Counted from the stretch's first letter, positions 10,900-25,004 are shown. The stretch: 64,000 nucleotides of DNA from Spiroplasma sp. BIUS-1 (GCF_010365805.1 NZ_CP048386.1:496001-560000); one strand, 5' to 3'. Numbers and translations: made by a program. Notes: generated from the sequence alone by a model not told the origin.

Positions 10900-11898
10900 T
10901 TACTCTGTCATTTCCAAAACGACTTTTAAACTAATTTTTAAATTATCATCTTTAAATTCACTTTTATGATAACTATTTCCAGTTTTCTTTACTTGCACAC
11001 TATTGTTATTACCTTCTAGTGTAGAACTAAATAGATGATCAAAATAAATTTTTGTTCCTCCTGAACTTGTAGGTTTTTCTACTAAGCCCATTGTTAGAGT
11101 TGTTGATTTATTATTGTTATTTGAAAGTTCTAATTTTAATAAATCTATTAATAAAATTGAACTTATTAAATTATTTTCTGTTGTTTCAAAATCTAAAGAA
11201 ATGTTTATTATGTTTCTGTATTTTTGTGGATAAAGTCTAAAGTAGTCAATATAATTTTGCATTAATTCATCTAAATTAAAAGTTTGTTTTTTTTCTAAAT
11301 TAAAATCTGCTTTAAAATTTTCACTATTGCTAAAAATCAAAGATTGAAATTGTTTAAAAAATGCAGTGATATAAAAATCACTCATTATTTGAAATGAAGT
11401 AAAGTATTGATTTTCAGGATAACCTAAAAGAGATACATTTTTTCAAAGTGTTCCATCCAAGTAAAAGTCTCCTTCTAAAGAAACTTTATATTGAGAACTT
11501 TGCTTTCCATAAACTTTAAAATCTAATCTTTGAACTACAATCTCTTGAGATTCTAGTAAAGTTTCAAAAAACATTTTTTTAACAAACTCTCCTGAAGAAT
11601 CTATTGCTCCAAACTTTGTTTCTATATGTTCTAATTCAATAAATGAAACATTATTTTGTTTTTTATATTCAAGTCATTCATCAAATTCTCTTTGAAATTG
11701 TTTTGACATATCATAAGTTTTGTTGTCGACTAACTCATTGTTTTCATCAACTTCAAAATGCGAAGTTGTTAAATCCATTGCATAATCATAGTATCTATAT
11801 TCATCTTTATTTTCAACTTGATTATTTACATTAACTATTGCTGATAAGTTTGGTGTTGTCATACCTAAACCAAATAAAAGTTGTAAGATTTTCATCAT
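10900..11898 (-). CDS. Secreted protein with G-rich leader (family member 1)
   Basis: 332 aa. Starts MMKILQLLFGLGMTTPNLSA, a short Sec-type signal without a lipobox cysteine, so it should be released or loosely attached rather than lipid-anchored. The mature part is hydrophilic, rich in N, S, E and Y, and unlike the other family members in sequence. It is grouped with them because it shares the leader: G-rich run, AAAGAAAGG, then ATG. A second ATG follows immediately, so the start may be residue 2. Function unknown; surface exposure is likely. Confidence 0.75.
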
Positions 11899-11906
11899 AC
11901 TAAAAT

Positions 11907-11939
11907 CCTTTCTTTCAACATTCCCACCCAACCAACCTT
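11907..11939 (-). promoter_or_regulatory. G-rich leader element, copy 1
   Basis: Minus-strand AAGGTTGGTTGGGTGGGA (G-run 11923-11937) followed by TGTTGAAAGAAAGG and the ATG. A likely -10 (TGTTATAAAT) lies about 40 bases upstream, so the element is in the 5' untranslated region. Confidence 0.75.
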
Positions 11940-12013
11940 AATTATTCATGTATTTTAGTAGCTATTAATTTATAACAAAAGATAAACTTCAATATAATTT
12001 TATAATCTAAACT

Positions 12014-12056
12014 AAAAAAAAAAAAAAAAAAAAAAAAGTAAATTTAGTGATTTACT
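12014..12056 (-). terminator. Terminator of the P-type ATPase gene with a T24 tail
   Basis: Stem AGTAAAT/ATTTACT (12037-12043 with 12050-12056) followed on the minus strand by 24 consecutive T (A24 at 12014-12037). The tract is far longer than a terminator needs and lies about 115 bases upstream of the secreted-protein start. Confidence 0.8.
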
Positions 12057-14950
12057 CTTTTCTTTGATCTTCTTTTTTGTTTTTCTTGCATTAAATCCAT
12101 TTCAACTAATTCTTGAGCAATAATTCTATTTCTTCTTCATGGATCTGGTTTGTAATGATAAATTACATAAATTGATCCATCTAAAATTAGAATTGCAATT
12201 ACAGGAATTACAGCTATCGCTAAAGCTCCTGGAATTAAGTATCAGTTTGCAGAACTATATTGATTTAATTCAGTTAAGTTTAAAATTTTATCATTAAACC
12301 CTGGTATAAAAATTACCAACAAGTTTAAACCTATTGCTCCTAAACTTGAAATAAATAATGGTTTATTATGAACTATATCTAATTTTTTATCTGCTTTTCA
12401 ATTTGATAATTTAATTGTGTTTGCATAGAAACAAGGTGCACAAGTAATTGCAATAAACATTGCAGTTCTTCCATAATCTCCTATTTCAATTTTTGTTTCC
12501 ACATCAATTGCTTTACTTCTTAAAGCTTCATGTCAATTATTAAATGAAATATTATTTTCTACACCTTGTAATTTTAAAATTCTGTCCAACTCATCTGGAG
12601 TTACAAACATCATTCCAAAATAATAAGCACCAATTGAAGCTATTGTTGTAAATAAAATTATTTTAAATAGTGTAAATCCTAATCCTTTAAATAATGAATT
12701 CTTTCCTTTGACCGGTTTTATCTTCATTAAACTTGGATCGTTTGCACCCATTCCCATTGAAAGAGCAATAATTGATTCAACAATTAAGTTCATTCATAAA
12801 ATGTTTGTAGCTTCTAAAGGAGAAACTGAATTGATAACAGATAATATAAATATTGCCAAAACGTTTGCTAAGTTTACACCAATCACAAAAGCAATAGCTC
12901 TTTTAATTTTTTGATAAACGTTTCTTCCTTCGTTAACTCCTTTGATAATTGTTTCAAAGTTATCATCAGTTAAAATAATATCACTTGCTTGTTTAGCAAC
13001 ATCTGTTCCAGTTATTCCCATAGCCACACCAATGTCAGCTTTACTTAAACTTGGAGCATCGTTTACTCCATCACCTGTCATTGAAGTGATGTTACCTTTT
13101 TGTTTTAAAGCATCAACAATTCTAACTTTATGTTCTGGGTTAACTCTAGCAAAAACTTTTATTTGTTCAATAACTCTTAATAATTGTTTGTCATCAAGTT
13201 TGTTTAAAGTTTCACTACTCATTACTTCATATTCAGAATGAGCTAAGTCTAATTCTTTTGCAATTGCAAGAGCAGTTACAGCATGATCACCTGTGATCAT
13301 TACAACTTCTATTCCAGCATCATGAGCTAATTGAACAGCATTAACTGCAGTTTCTCTAACAGGGTCAATCATTCCAACTGCTCCTAAAAAGATTAAGTCA
13401 TGTTCTAAGTCATCTTTATCTTCAAGTTTGTCATAGTTTTCGTGATATCCAAAAGCAAGAACTCTTAAAGCATCTTGAGAAAGTTCATTTGCCATTTCTA
13501 ACAAATGTTTTTTATCTTCTTCTGTGATATCTCTTAAAACATTATCAACCATTATCTTGCTACATCTTTGTAGTAACTGATCGATTGCACCTTTTGTGAA
13601 AGCAAAGTTTTTATTGTTAATTTCATTAACAGTTGTCATCATTTTTCTTTCACTGTCAAAAGGCATTTCATCAATTCTTTTTCAAACATCTCTTGAGTCT
13701 TGTTCGTCATATCCAATTATTTCAGCATAATCAACAAGAGCAAGTTCTGTTGGATCTCCTATTCTTTCATTTCCTTCTGTAACTGAATCGTTACATAGAA
13801 CTAAAGCTTTTAAGAATAAATCCATGTGGTTATCATTTTTTTCTTTTGCATATTCTTTTGATGTAATTATTTTATTGTCCATTATCATTTTTTTAACAGT
13901 CATTCTGTTTTGAGTTAATGTTCCAGTTTTATCTGTACAAATAAAGTTAACATTACCTAAAGTTTCAACAGCTTGAAGTTTTTTAATAATAACATTTTGT
14001 TTAACCATTTTTTTAGTACTAATACTTAAGGTAATAGAAACAACAGCTGCTAAACATTCTGGAATAACTCCAATTGCTAAAGTAATAGCAACCATTAAAT
14101 AGTTAGCTCATGCATTTTTATCTCCACTAAAGAATAATGTAGTGAAAATTAATATTGCAAGAACAAAACTTAAACCACTCACTCAGTAAGTAAATGAGTT
14201 TAACTTTCTTTCTAATGGAGTTGATTCTTCTTCGTTTTCATTAATTGATTTTGCAATTTTTCCAATTTCAGTTTCTTCACCAGTTTTTATAACAACACCA
14301 ATTGCTCTTCCTGATGTAATAAATGTTGACATGAAAGCAATATTTTTCATATCAGCTAAAATTGTTGTTGCTTCTTTTAAAGGTAAATGTGTTTTTTCAA
14401 CAGGCAATGATTCTCCTGTTAAGTTAGCTTCATCAATTGAAAGATCACTTGATTCAACTATTCTAAGTTCTGCTGGAATATATTTTCCAGCTTCTAAAAC
14501 AACTATATCTCCCGGAACTAATTCACTTGCATCAATTTCTTGTTGCATACCATTTCTAATAACCACAGCTCTAGGTTTTGAAAGTGATTTTAAAGCATCC
14601 ATTGATTTTCTAGCTTTAATTGTCTGAACAGTTTCTAAAACAGCATCAATTAAAACAATTGATAAAATAACAGCTGCATCGATAAATTCTGAAGGTTCGA
14701 TGTGACCTTTGTTAGAAATTATTGGTGCAATAATTGAAATTACAGCTGCTCCCATTAAAACTAATAGTATTGGTTCAACTAAAGTTTTTAGAAATATTAA
14801 ATATCAAGGAGTTACTTTTCCTTGAGGTAATTCATTAAGTCCATATTTTTCTTTTTTAGATTCAACTTGTTGTGAAGTTAAACCCTCTTTTATATTTGTC
14901 TCTAATTTTTTTTCGAGTTCTGGTTCAGAACTTAAAAGATTTTCGTCCAT
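12044..14950 (-). CDS. P-type cation-transporting ATPase (P2 type)
   Basis: 968 aa. Visible in order: N-terminal cation ATPase domain, actuator motif LTGESLPVEK, phosphorylation site CTDKTGTLTQNRMT, nucleotide-binding KGA motif (FTKGAIDQLL), hinge MTGDGVNDAPSLSKADIG, and a C-terminal domain of about six membrane segments. It pumps a cation across the membrane using ATP; length and layout match Ca2+-type P2 ATPases. Two transport-site motifs differ from the usual forms: the M4 segment reads VIPECLAA instead of PEGL, and the M6 region reads NLIVESIIALSMG instead of NLxxDxxPA. The ion specificity is therefore uncertain. Confidence 0.9.
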
Positions 14951-15034
14951 ATATACTTCCACTTCTTTTTTTCAATATTTAAATTATAACAAAAATAATA
15001 ATTGAAAGTTATAAATGTTTTTTACTTGATAAAT

Positions 15035-15069
15035 AAAAAATCTAATTCATTTAAAAATTAGATTTTTTA
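15035..15069 (-). terminator. Terminator
   Basis: AAAAAATCTAATT/AATTAGATTTTTT hairpin after the first beta-glucosidase cassette. Confidence 0.85.
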
Positions 15070-15072
15070 TTT

Positions 15073-16512
<1,440 letters not shown>

Positions 16513-16513
16513 G

Positions 16514-18181
16514 TTATGCTCCTCTTAATATTTTTATTTGATTTTTAGTTTCTTTTTTTAAAATTTTAATTTGTGTTAAATTTTCTTTCTTTAAATCTCT
16601 GTCTAAATTTTTTGTATTTTTATTTATTAGATTTTTTAAATCATTTTTATAATCTTTTTTTAATTGTTCTACTTTTTCATTTACTACTTTGTAATCAAAA
16701 TCATATTCTTCTTTAAGAATTTCATTAGTTCTCTTTTCAAATCTTTTTACTTTTGACAAAATCATAGTCGCTAAAAAGCTAACACTAATTGTTGTTGCTA
16801 AACTTAAGAATCCTCATAAGAAGTTACCTCCAGCTCAAGTATTTAAATTCATACTTTCAGGAGCACTTGAAGCAAAACCAATTACTCCAAGAATACCAAA
16901 TGGTGATGCTGTTGTTCAAACACCTGCAGATGTATAAAGTAAAGTACCAAAGTATGCTCCAATAACAGAACCTATCATAGGATATATATATTTTATACCA
17001 ACTGAATAAATACAAGGTTCAGTAACACCAGCAACAAATCCTGAAAGCGAATTACTATAAGCTACTTGTCTTACTTTTTTACAATTTTTATTTTTTAAAC
17101 CAAATGCAAATGTTGCAACTGCTGTACTTACGTTTGAAATTATTAATAAACCCATAATTAAGCTACCGTTATTTTGAACAATATCTTGCATTAATATTGG
17201 TGTTATACATCTATGAATACCAAAGATAACCATTGGTGCGTACATTGCCCCAATAAGTGGTGTAAATATATACTTAGTTATCCCATTAGTCATTAAATAG
17301 TTAAAAGCAATTGACAAGTAACTAGTAAACAACAAACCAACTGGAGCTATGAACAATATTGCAATAAAAATTGTTGAAACAATTACAATTGTAGGTTCAA
17401 TTAGCATTCTAAAACTACCAAAGTTAGCTTTTTCTAATCCCTTTTGAATTAAAGAACCAATATAAGCAACAAGAACCATTGGAAGCACTAATCCTTCAAA
17501 TGATATTTTTCAAGGGTATGGGAATCCAAATATATTTCAACTAGGCATTGAAGCTAAAATTGTAGATCCTTCTGCTACTTCGATATCGTTTAATGCAGTT
17601 AGATAAGGATTACATAAAGCTGCACCTATAACTATTCCATAAATAGGATTTGAGTTCATACATTTAAATGTCGATCATGATACCCCTATTACAACAAAAT
17701 ATATAAGACCTCTTGAAATTGTTTTATTTAAATCATTTAATTCATTTAGTCAACCTACATTTTTGTTAGACTCTGCTGCTAAAAATATTGGTAACCTCAA
17801 CATTTCTCAAAATCCAATTGTTATTAAAATAATTAAGAGTGGTGCAAAAACTTGGGAAATAAATGTCAAAAAAGATCTTTTCGGCTGTTTTGTTTCTAAG
17901 TCAGTTTCAGATTTATCATCTTTTTTTACATCTATTTTATTTTGCTCACAAAATAATTTATACAACTTTGTTACGTTAGGTCCAACAATTACTTGTCATT
18001 CACCTGAAGATAAAACAACACCTGATACAAAAGTTAATTTCTTAATTTCATCTTTTTGAAATAAGTTCATATCTTTAACTATAAATCTTAATCTCGTCAT
18101 GCAGTGATATACTTTTTCAATATTACCAACTCCTCCAACGAGATTAGTTAATTTTTCTATCTCTTCTTTTGTAAATTTCAT
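16514..18181 (-). CDS. PTS EIIBC permease, beta-glucoside-type (cassette 1)
   Basis: 555 aa. The N-terminal EIIB domain has the phosphorylated cysteine in YHCMTRLRF (Cys27). A loop then leads to an EIIC domain with about ten membrane segments and the GVTEPCIY motif. There is no EIIA domain, so phosphate must come in trans, possibly from the EIIA of the neighbouring cassette. The last 80 or so residues are a lysine/glutamate-rich coiled coil following the final membrane segment, an unusual extension. Start follows TTTGGAGGATGTT. Forms an operon with the GH1 gene. Confidence 0.9.
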
Positions 18182-18199
18182 AACATCCTCCAAAAATAT

Positions 18200-18215
18200 T
18201 TTCACTTAAATGAAA
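18200..18215. promoter_or_regulatory. Palindrome before PTS cassette 1, possible RpiR operator
   Basis: TTTCACTTAAATGAAA is a near-perfect dyad 19 bases ahead of the PTS start. RpiR/MurR regulators often bind sites with GAAA/TTTC arms; assignment is inference. Confidence 0.35.
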
Positions 18216-18231
18216 TAAATTTGAAAGTAAA

Positions 18232-18264
18232 ATGAACTAGTTTGATTTTTAAAAACTAGTTCAT
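18232..18264 (-). terminator. Inverted repeat between rpiR and PTS genes
   Basis: ATGAACTAGTTT/AAAAACTAGTTCAT stem abutting the regulator's stop codon. The T-run after it is weak, so it may be an attenuator or an operator rather than a full terminator. Confidence 0.5.
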
Positions 18265-19022
18265 TAAAATTTTAATAAGTAATCAAGATACTTTCACATA
18301 TAAATTAAAATAAAGTTTCTATCAATATAATTTCTTTTAAAATTTTCATTATCAAAATATATAACTTCAACTTTTTTTGAATCTAGATATTCTTTTCATT
18401 GTAGTGAAGAAATTACAATAATATCTTCTTTGCTTAAGTTGATGTAATCCAAAAACTTTTTTAAAAATGAATTGTCTCTTCCAGAAAAAATAAATAATGA
18501 TTTACAAGATTCTAAATTTATGTTTTTTAAAGTAAGAACATCTTTTTCCAGATTAATTACATTACTTGTAATTTTGTTTTCATCCAAAACATCTTTTAAG
18601 AAAATTGTTGAAAAATTTGTTTGGTAACTGGAAAATATATTTATTATTTTATTATCTTTACTAATAAATTTTAAAATTTTTTCATGATTTTTCAATATAA
18701 AATTTTTTAGATTATTGTTAGTAGTATCTAAAAAATTTTCTTTATTTTTTTGATTATAAATTTTTTGATTATTATTTATTTCAAAATTATTTTCATATTC
18801 TATTTTTAATCTTATTTGAAGTTCTCTGTAACCACTTACTAAAACCGCTTTTGAAAAAGCTGTGATAGTTGATTTAGAACAATTGCATTTCATCGCTAGA
18901 TCATCTTGACTCAAAAAAACACCATTCGAAAAGTCAGACAATATTTGTTTAGAAATTATTTTAAATACCGTGTTTCTATTTTCCCTACCCAAATTATCAA
19001 TGTTTCTATATATAGAATTCAT
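18264..19022 (-). CDS. RpiR-type transcriptional regulator (cassette 1)
   Basis: 252 aa. The N-terminal helix-turn-helix reads LSQDDLAMKCNCSKSTITAFSK, the RpiR/MurR pattern, followed by GYRELQ. The C-terminal half should be a SIS sugar-phosphate sensing domain but is poorly conserved. It sits directly upstream of the PTS/GH1 pair in the same direction, so it probably controls that operon in response to a phosphorylated sugar. Ribosome-binding site AGGAGTTGAG. Confidence 0.82.
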
Positions 19023-19063
19023 TTACTCAACTCCTTTTTTCAAATCAATTACATTATATAAAT

Positions 19064-19100
19064 AAAAATCCCAATTTATATTTATATAATTGGGATTTTT
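19064..19100 (-). terminator. Terminator
   Basis: AAAAATCCCAATT/AATTGGGATTTTT hairpin between cassette 2 and the regulator of cassette 1. Confidence 0.85.
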
Positions 19101-19103
19101 ATA

Positions 19104-20555
19104 TTAAAGTTCTCCAGTTTCTCTGAATTTTTTAAATCAACTAAATGATTTTTTCTTGAATCTATCTCCAGTTCCTTTATGATAGTCATCATAATCAACA
19201 AAGATTAATCCATAACGTTTTGACATTTCATTTGTAGATAAACTTACAACATCAATTGGAGTTCACATTGTATAACCAAATACATCTACTCCATCAATAA
19301 TAGCTTCATTCATTTGTTTGAAGTGTTCTGATAAGTAATCAATTCTGTAATCATCTTCTACAGTGTTGTTTTCATTTAAAGTTTCAACAACTCCAATTCC
19401 ATTTTCAGAAATGAATAATGGAATTTGGTATTTATCTCACAACTCGTTTAAAGTAATTCTTAAACCAATTGGATCGATTTGTCATCCTCATTCAGTAGCT
19501 TTTAAGAATGGGTTTTTTCCTCCCATTAATAAGTTTCCTCCTGATGTTTCACTAATGTCTTTTGACATTGTTGAAGTCATGTAGTAACTGAATGTAATGT
19601 AATGAATTGGGTTATTTTTTATAACTTCCATTTCTTCTGGGGTTGTTTCGAATTTAACATTGTTTTCTTCAAAATAACGTTTTGAATATGTTGGGTATTT
19701 CCCTTTAACCATTACATCATAATAGAAATCTCTTTCCATTTGTTGGTATTTTAAGTTTTCTAATACGTTAACTGGGTTACAGTCAGCATAATATGTTTCA
19801 ATGTTAGCAACCATACATCCCATTTTTAAATTAGATGAGATTGATTTTGCAATTTCAATTACTTTAGCTTGTGCATAAAATTGGTTGTGTAAACCTTGTC
19901 ATGCAGCATTTTTATATTCTTGTTCAGTTGCAAAATCTTCTTTGAAAATACCCAACCCTGTTATAGGTGAGTGAGTTGCAATGTTGATTTCGTTGAATGG
20001 TAATCAATATTTAACTAAATCTTTATATTCATTCATGATAACTGTTGCAAATTTGATGTAAAGATCAATAACTTCTTTGTTTGATCATCCACCATATTTT
20101 TTAGTAATTGGGTAAGGTACATCATAGTGTTGAATAGTTAACATTATTTCCATTCCAGAGTTTCTACACTCTGTAAAAACGTTTCTATAAAATTCAATTG
20201 CGTTTTTATTTGGTTCAGCTTCATCTCCATTTGGGAAAATTCTACTTCATGCAATTGACATTCTATAAATGTTCATTCCAGCTTCTTTAAATAAAGCTAT
20301 ATCTTCTTTATATCTATTGTATTGGTCTACACCAAATCTTTTTGGATAATGCAAACCATCTTTGTTTTCGATTGACTTTTCATAGTCTTCTCTAGTATAA
20401 GCATTTAATTCCCCTATACTTTTACGATCTAAATTTGGGTTGAAAGGTCTCATTTCAGCGATAGTAAGTGACTTACCATCAACATCATAAGCTCCTTCTA
20501 CTTGTGAAGCAGAAGTTGCTCCCCCTCACAAGAAATCTTTTTTAACAAATTTCAT
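19104..20555 (-). CDS. 6-phospho-beta-glucosidase, GH1 (cassette 2)
   Basis: 483 aa, a paralogue of the GH1 gene at 15073. The acid/base is in WLPFNEIN and the nucleophile in LFISENGIG. Both enzymes share QVEGA/QAEGA, AEMRPFNPNLDRK-like and WGWQIDPIGLRI blocks in the same order, so they are close relatives with probably different beta-glucoside preferences. The ribosome-binding site AAGGAGG overlaps the stop of the PTS gene. Cytoplasmic. Confidence 0.93.
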
Positions 20556-20566
20556 AATTTGCCTCC

Positions 20567-23125
20567 TTAAGCTTTTGCTAATAAGTTTAGTTTTTGTTCT
20601 TTATTGAAGTGAATTTTTTTCTCTTCAATAAATCCATAACCAACTTCTACTGTGTTTGCAGCATTTCAATATAAGTCTTTAAATTGAAGTAATTCAACTT
20701 TGTTTGCTTGTTTTGAAATGTTTTCAACTGTTTTGTTTGAGTCTTGTTCAAGTTTTTTAATTGTTTCTTTGTATTCTTTTACCATAGCAACATTTTCTTT
20801 GATTAACTCTTCTTTTTGTAAGTTCAGTGGATTTATTTTATCTGCTAAACTGTATTCATTATATTTGTTTACGATTAAATCAATTTTCTCTTGATCTAAT
20901 TTTTCGTTTGCTTGAGCTTTTGTAGCTTTTTTATATAATTTAGTTTTCACTTTTTCTTCAATACCGTTTAATCTAGCAATTTTTGACTCTATTGAAGTTA
21001 ATTTTTGAATATATTTTTCATAACCGATAATTATTTCTTTATTATTTTTAAACTCTAAAGATAATTTATCTGCTTGTTCAATTCATGATTGAACGTTTTC
21101 AAATTCCATTTTTTTCAATAACTTAGTAATTCTTTTTGATAATTTAATTGAGTATTTATATTCATTTTTTCTTTCTCTATAGAAGAAGAATGAAAGTAAT
21201 ATTCCCGCAATTATAGTTGCCAAGAAAGAAATTAGAAGAATAACTTTATCCATTGGTTTATCGTAGTTTAAAACAGCTAATATACCTTGTGGTCCAACAC
21301 TGTTTTGAACAACTCCAAACACTCCACAAATAAATCCTCCAACACCACTTGCTAATGAACCTATTATAAATGGTTTAACTTTAGGTAAGTTTATACCATA
21401 GATTATTGGTTCTGTAATTCCAAAGACTCCAGCTGGAACTGAGTTTCAAGCAAGTTGTCTTAAATTTCCATTTTTTGAAAATAAACCAATTCCAATTACA
21501 ACACCTAATTGACCCATAACAGCAACAGTAACTGCTGGTAGCATTGGTGAAGGTGTATGATGTGAAATTATTGGCAACATCATTGTCATAGCGATTGCTA
21601 TATGACATCCAGTAAGTACTAATGGTTGTCATATAATGGCAAATATTGCTACACCAAACCCAAATGGTATTGTACCTATTAGGTTTACTAACATAACCAT
21701 TACGAATTCAACCAATCCTAAAATCGGTCCTGCAACAAACAATACTGGTACAACAGTAAAGAATATAACTAACGCTGCTCTAAAAACAACATCAATTGAA
21801 CTTGGCATTCAAGTTTTAATTCATTTATCTGAGTATGTAACTAAGAATCCTGCAAGAATGAATGGAAGAACACTTCCTTCATATGCTTTTATTACTACAG
21901 GATAATCTGATATTCTGAATAAGAATCAACCAGATATACCATAATTACCCTCTGACATTAATTGTCCAAATTTTCATTGATCTGGTAGAGTTGGATCTCC
22001 AGAACTAGCAAAGAAAATTCTTGATGTAAGTAATAGTCCTACAAATATAGCCAATATTGTATTACCATTTAAATATTTAACTGTATTGTATATAAAGAAT
22101 ATACCTATTAAGTTTAATCCAACTTTTTGTAAAACATACATAATAACAGTTAATAAGTTAACATCTTGGATAAATATAGGATTACCCTCTTTATCTAAAC
22201 CATCTAGGTTTTGAGTTCAACCAATTTGGTTTGTAATTGCATATAATGCTCCAAAAATACCAACAGCCATTAACACAGGAATAATAGGAACCATAATTCC
22301 AGCTATTCCCTCCATGATAATAGAACCAACTGATTTGTGAACTTTTGCTTTCACTTCAACAGTTGAACCTGAATAATCATGAGCTTTTTCAATTTCTTCT
22401 CTAACTTTGTAACATTCTCCACCAATAATGATTTGTAGTTCATCACCATTTCAGTTTAAACCTTTTACAAGTTCGTTTTGTTTAATTTTAGCTTCATCAA
22501 CTTTTGCTTTATCATTTATGTTAAATCTAAGTCTTGTCATACAGTTATAAACTCTTGAGTAGTTTTTTTCTCCACCAACAGCATTAACAAAATGTTCTGC
22601 TGCTAATTGGTATTTAGACTTAAATTCTTTTATCCCATTCTCTTTTTTTTCAGGTGCAGCTGTTTTGTAACTTACTTTACAAATCAACTCACCTTTTTTG
22701 TATTTACCTTCTTTTAAACCAACAATTTGAATATCTTCAGCACTTGTTGGATCAAAAACTATAGGTGTTTCGCTTGTTATTTGATTTTCTTTTAAAACTT
22801 CTAAATCAACACTAAATATTGCATCATTAAGTTTTAAGTTTTGATCAACTTTTACTTTAGGATTAAATGGTTTTCCATTTAATTTAACAGTGTCTATACC
22901 ACAATGAATTAAAACATCTAATTGGTTATTTATTTTAAAACCATAAGCATGCTTTGTATCAAATGTCATTGAACATTTTGCCTTATCAAATGGTAATACA
23001 AAATTACCATTTTCTGGTATAACAACTATTCCATCTCCCAGCATCTTTTGTGCAAAAACATCATCGCTACATTTTGATATATGTTTTACTTCACAATCAA
23101 CTGGCGCATATAGATTAATTTCCAT
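20567..23125 (-). CDS. PTS EIIABC permease with N-terminal EIIA (cassette 2)
   Basis: 852 aa. Domain order is unusual: a glucose-type EIIA comes first (residues ~1-155; active-site pair His59 in DTKHAYGF and His74 in LIHCGIDTV), then EIIB (Cys195 in YNCMTRLRF), then EIIC with GITEPIIYG. The protein ends in about 200 residues of charged coiled coil. The EIIA domain could also phosphorylate the EIIBC proteins at 16514 and 26486, which lack their own. In an operon with the following GH1 gene. Likely a beta-glucoside transporter. Confidence 0.9.
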
Positions 23126-23165
23126 ATAACTTCCCCCTTTACAATAATATTTTCCATTTTATTTG

Positions 23166-23192
23166 AAAAAAAAGAATAGATTTCTCTATTCA
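23166..23192 (-). terminator. Terminator between rpiR2 and the PTS gene
   Basis: GAATAGA/TCTATTC hairpin with minus-strand T-run. Confidence 0.7.
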
Positions 23193-23220
23193 GTCAAGTA
23201 CTTTACTAATTGTGTAGTTT

Positions 23221-23946
23221 TTAAAGTTTATTAGATATTGTAAAGAACAGTAAGTTTAAAGCCACTATTCTTGTGTCTAATCTAGAATTGTCTTGTTCAA
23301 AGTTAATTAAAAGCTTATTTGTAAAGTCTAGTTCAATTTTGTTTTCTTGCTTTTCTGTAACAATTAAAAAGTTTGCAACATTTGGATCATATGACTTTGA
23401 AAAGTTATCTACTAAAGTATCATTATCTCTTCCTGTTAAAACAACTAGATTAACTCCGTTTGCTGGAGTTTTTCTTTCTTTATATCTATATTCATTATTT
23501 AAAAGAATTGCATTTTTTCCATTTTCAATTAAAAGATTTGCTAGATATTTAGAACAATCAAAAGATTGTTGAGATGAATATATATTTATAATCTCAGCAG
23601 TTTTAAGTTTTTCTACAAGTTGATTTATAAAATCTTCATTTTGTGAAATTCATGATTGAATTGAATCAACTACTTCTGCAGTATCTACTTTTTTTGATTT
23701 TTCTCAATCATATTTAGATCATTCATTTTTTATAGTGAATATAAATTCTCTATAACCTGAAAAACCAAGTTTTTTTGAAAACTTAGTTAATGTTGAAATT
23801 GAAACGAAAGTTTGACTAGCCAACTCTTCTTGATTGTAAAATTTACCTTTCTTTGTGTTTTCCAATATTTTTTTAGCAATTAGTTTGAAAGTAGTATCTT
23901 CAAAATCTTTGCTCATAATTTCTATTTTTTCAAAAACAGATGTCAT
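23221..23946 (-). CDS. RpiR-type transcriptional regulator (cassette 2)
   Basis: 241 aa. HTH region YNQEELASQTFVSISTLTKF followed by LGFSGYREF matches RpiR/MurR. The C-terminal SIS-like half is weak but includes NIYSSQQSF and NLVVLTGRDN, matching the equivalent INIFSSYQTN and LFIFSGRDN in the cassette 1 regulator. It precedes the EIIABC/GH1 genes as its paralogue does in cassette 1, so a local regulator role is likely. Confidence 0.82.
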
Positions 23947-23996
23947 TCATTTATACCTCTTAATATCTTAATTATAATTTTTTTTACTTCATTATT

Positions 23997-24041
23997 AAAA
24001 AAAAAAAAAAAAAAACATTTTACTTTTAATAAAATGTTTTA
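23997..24041 (-). terminator. Terminator of the sucrose operon with a T20 tail
   Basis: AAAACATTTTA/TAAAATGTTTT hairpin followed by 20 T on the minus strand (A20 at 23997-24016), reaching to about 50 bases before the rpiR2 start. Confidence 0.8.
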
Positions 24042-24080
24042 AAAAATTTAATACGTTTTGTTAATAAGCATTCATAAAGT

Positions 24081-25004
24081 TTATTTATTTAAATGGTCCA
24101 AGAAAGTTAGAGCTCCGATGTATCTAACAGCTTGGTTTGCAAATTTATTTGATGTTGAAACAATTTCAATTACATCTTCTTTGCTAGATTCACTATTAAT
24201 GTCTTTTGAAACAAATTCATTAATTAAACTTGATATAAATGCATCTCCAGCTCCTGTTGTATCTGCAAGTTCTTCACAAACAACTGTTGGAACATAAATG
24301 ATTTCACCATTTCATCCACACATTGTATCATTACTTCCTCTTGTAATACAAATTAAAGCGTTTGGATTAAATCCCATAAGTACTTTAATAGCTCTTTCTT
24401 GTTCATTAGTTCCAGTTACTAATAAAAGTTCTTCATCACTTAATTTAATTAAGTCAGCTTTGTCTAAAAACGGAGTTGATAGTCTAATAAATTCTTTGAT
24501 TTCTGCTTCAGTAGTTCAAAGGTTGTCTCTGAAGTTTGGATCAAAACAGAATTTAATATTATTTTCTTTTGCAAAGTCAAATAGTTCTCAATATGAATCA
24601 CTTAGATCACCTTCAAGCAATGCTGTTGCACTACCAAAGTGAATAAAGTCAATTTCTTTTAATTGGTCTTGTGAAAAATTTGATAGTTGAAAGTCTGCAT
24701 CACTGTTTCTTGTGAATTCAAAAAATCTTTCTTTGTTTTCATCAAGAGTAACTTTTGCAATTGTTGTTGGCAATTGTGACTCTTGAATGAAATCAGTTTT
24801 GATACCATATTTTTCTATAAAAGTTTTAATTTCATTTTTGTAATCATCATTTCCTAAACTTCCCATAAAATAACTTTCATTATTTTTAAGAGCTGCAATT
24901 GAACAAGCAACATTAAAACTTGCTCCTCCAACAACTGCATTAGTTTTGTTTGCTTCTGAATATACATCCATTAAAACTTCACCGATTGATACTATTTTTT
25001 TCAT
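24081..25004 (-). CDS. scrK: Fructokinase, PfkB family
   Basis: 307 aa. Family signatures are the N-terminal GGASFNVA block and the C-terminal ATP-binding/catalytic DTTGAGDAF, whose aspartate is the base. It phosphorylates the fructose released by sucrose-6-phosphate hydrolysis. It is the last gene of the sucrose operon, starting three bases after the hydrolase stop and sharing its AAAGGAAA ribosome-binding region. Could also act on other sugars of the ribokinase family, but context favours fructose. Confidence 0.9.
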
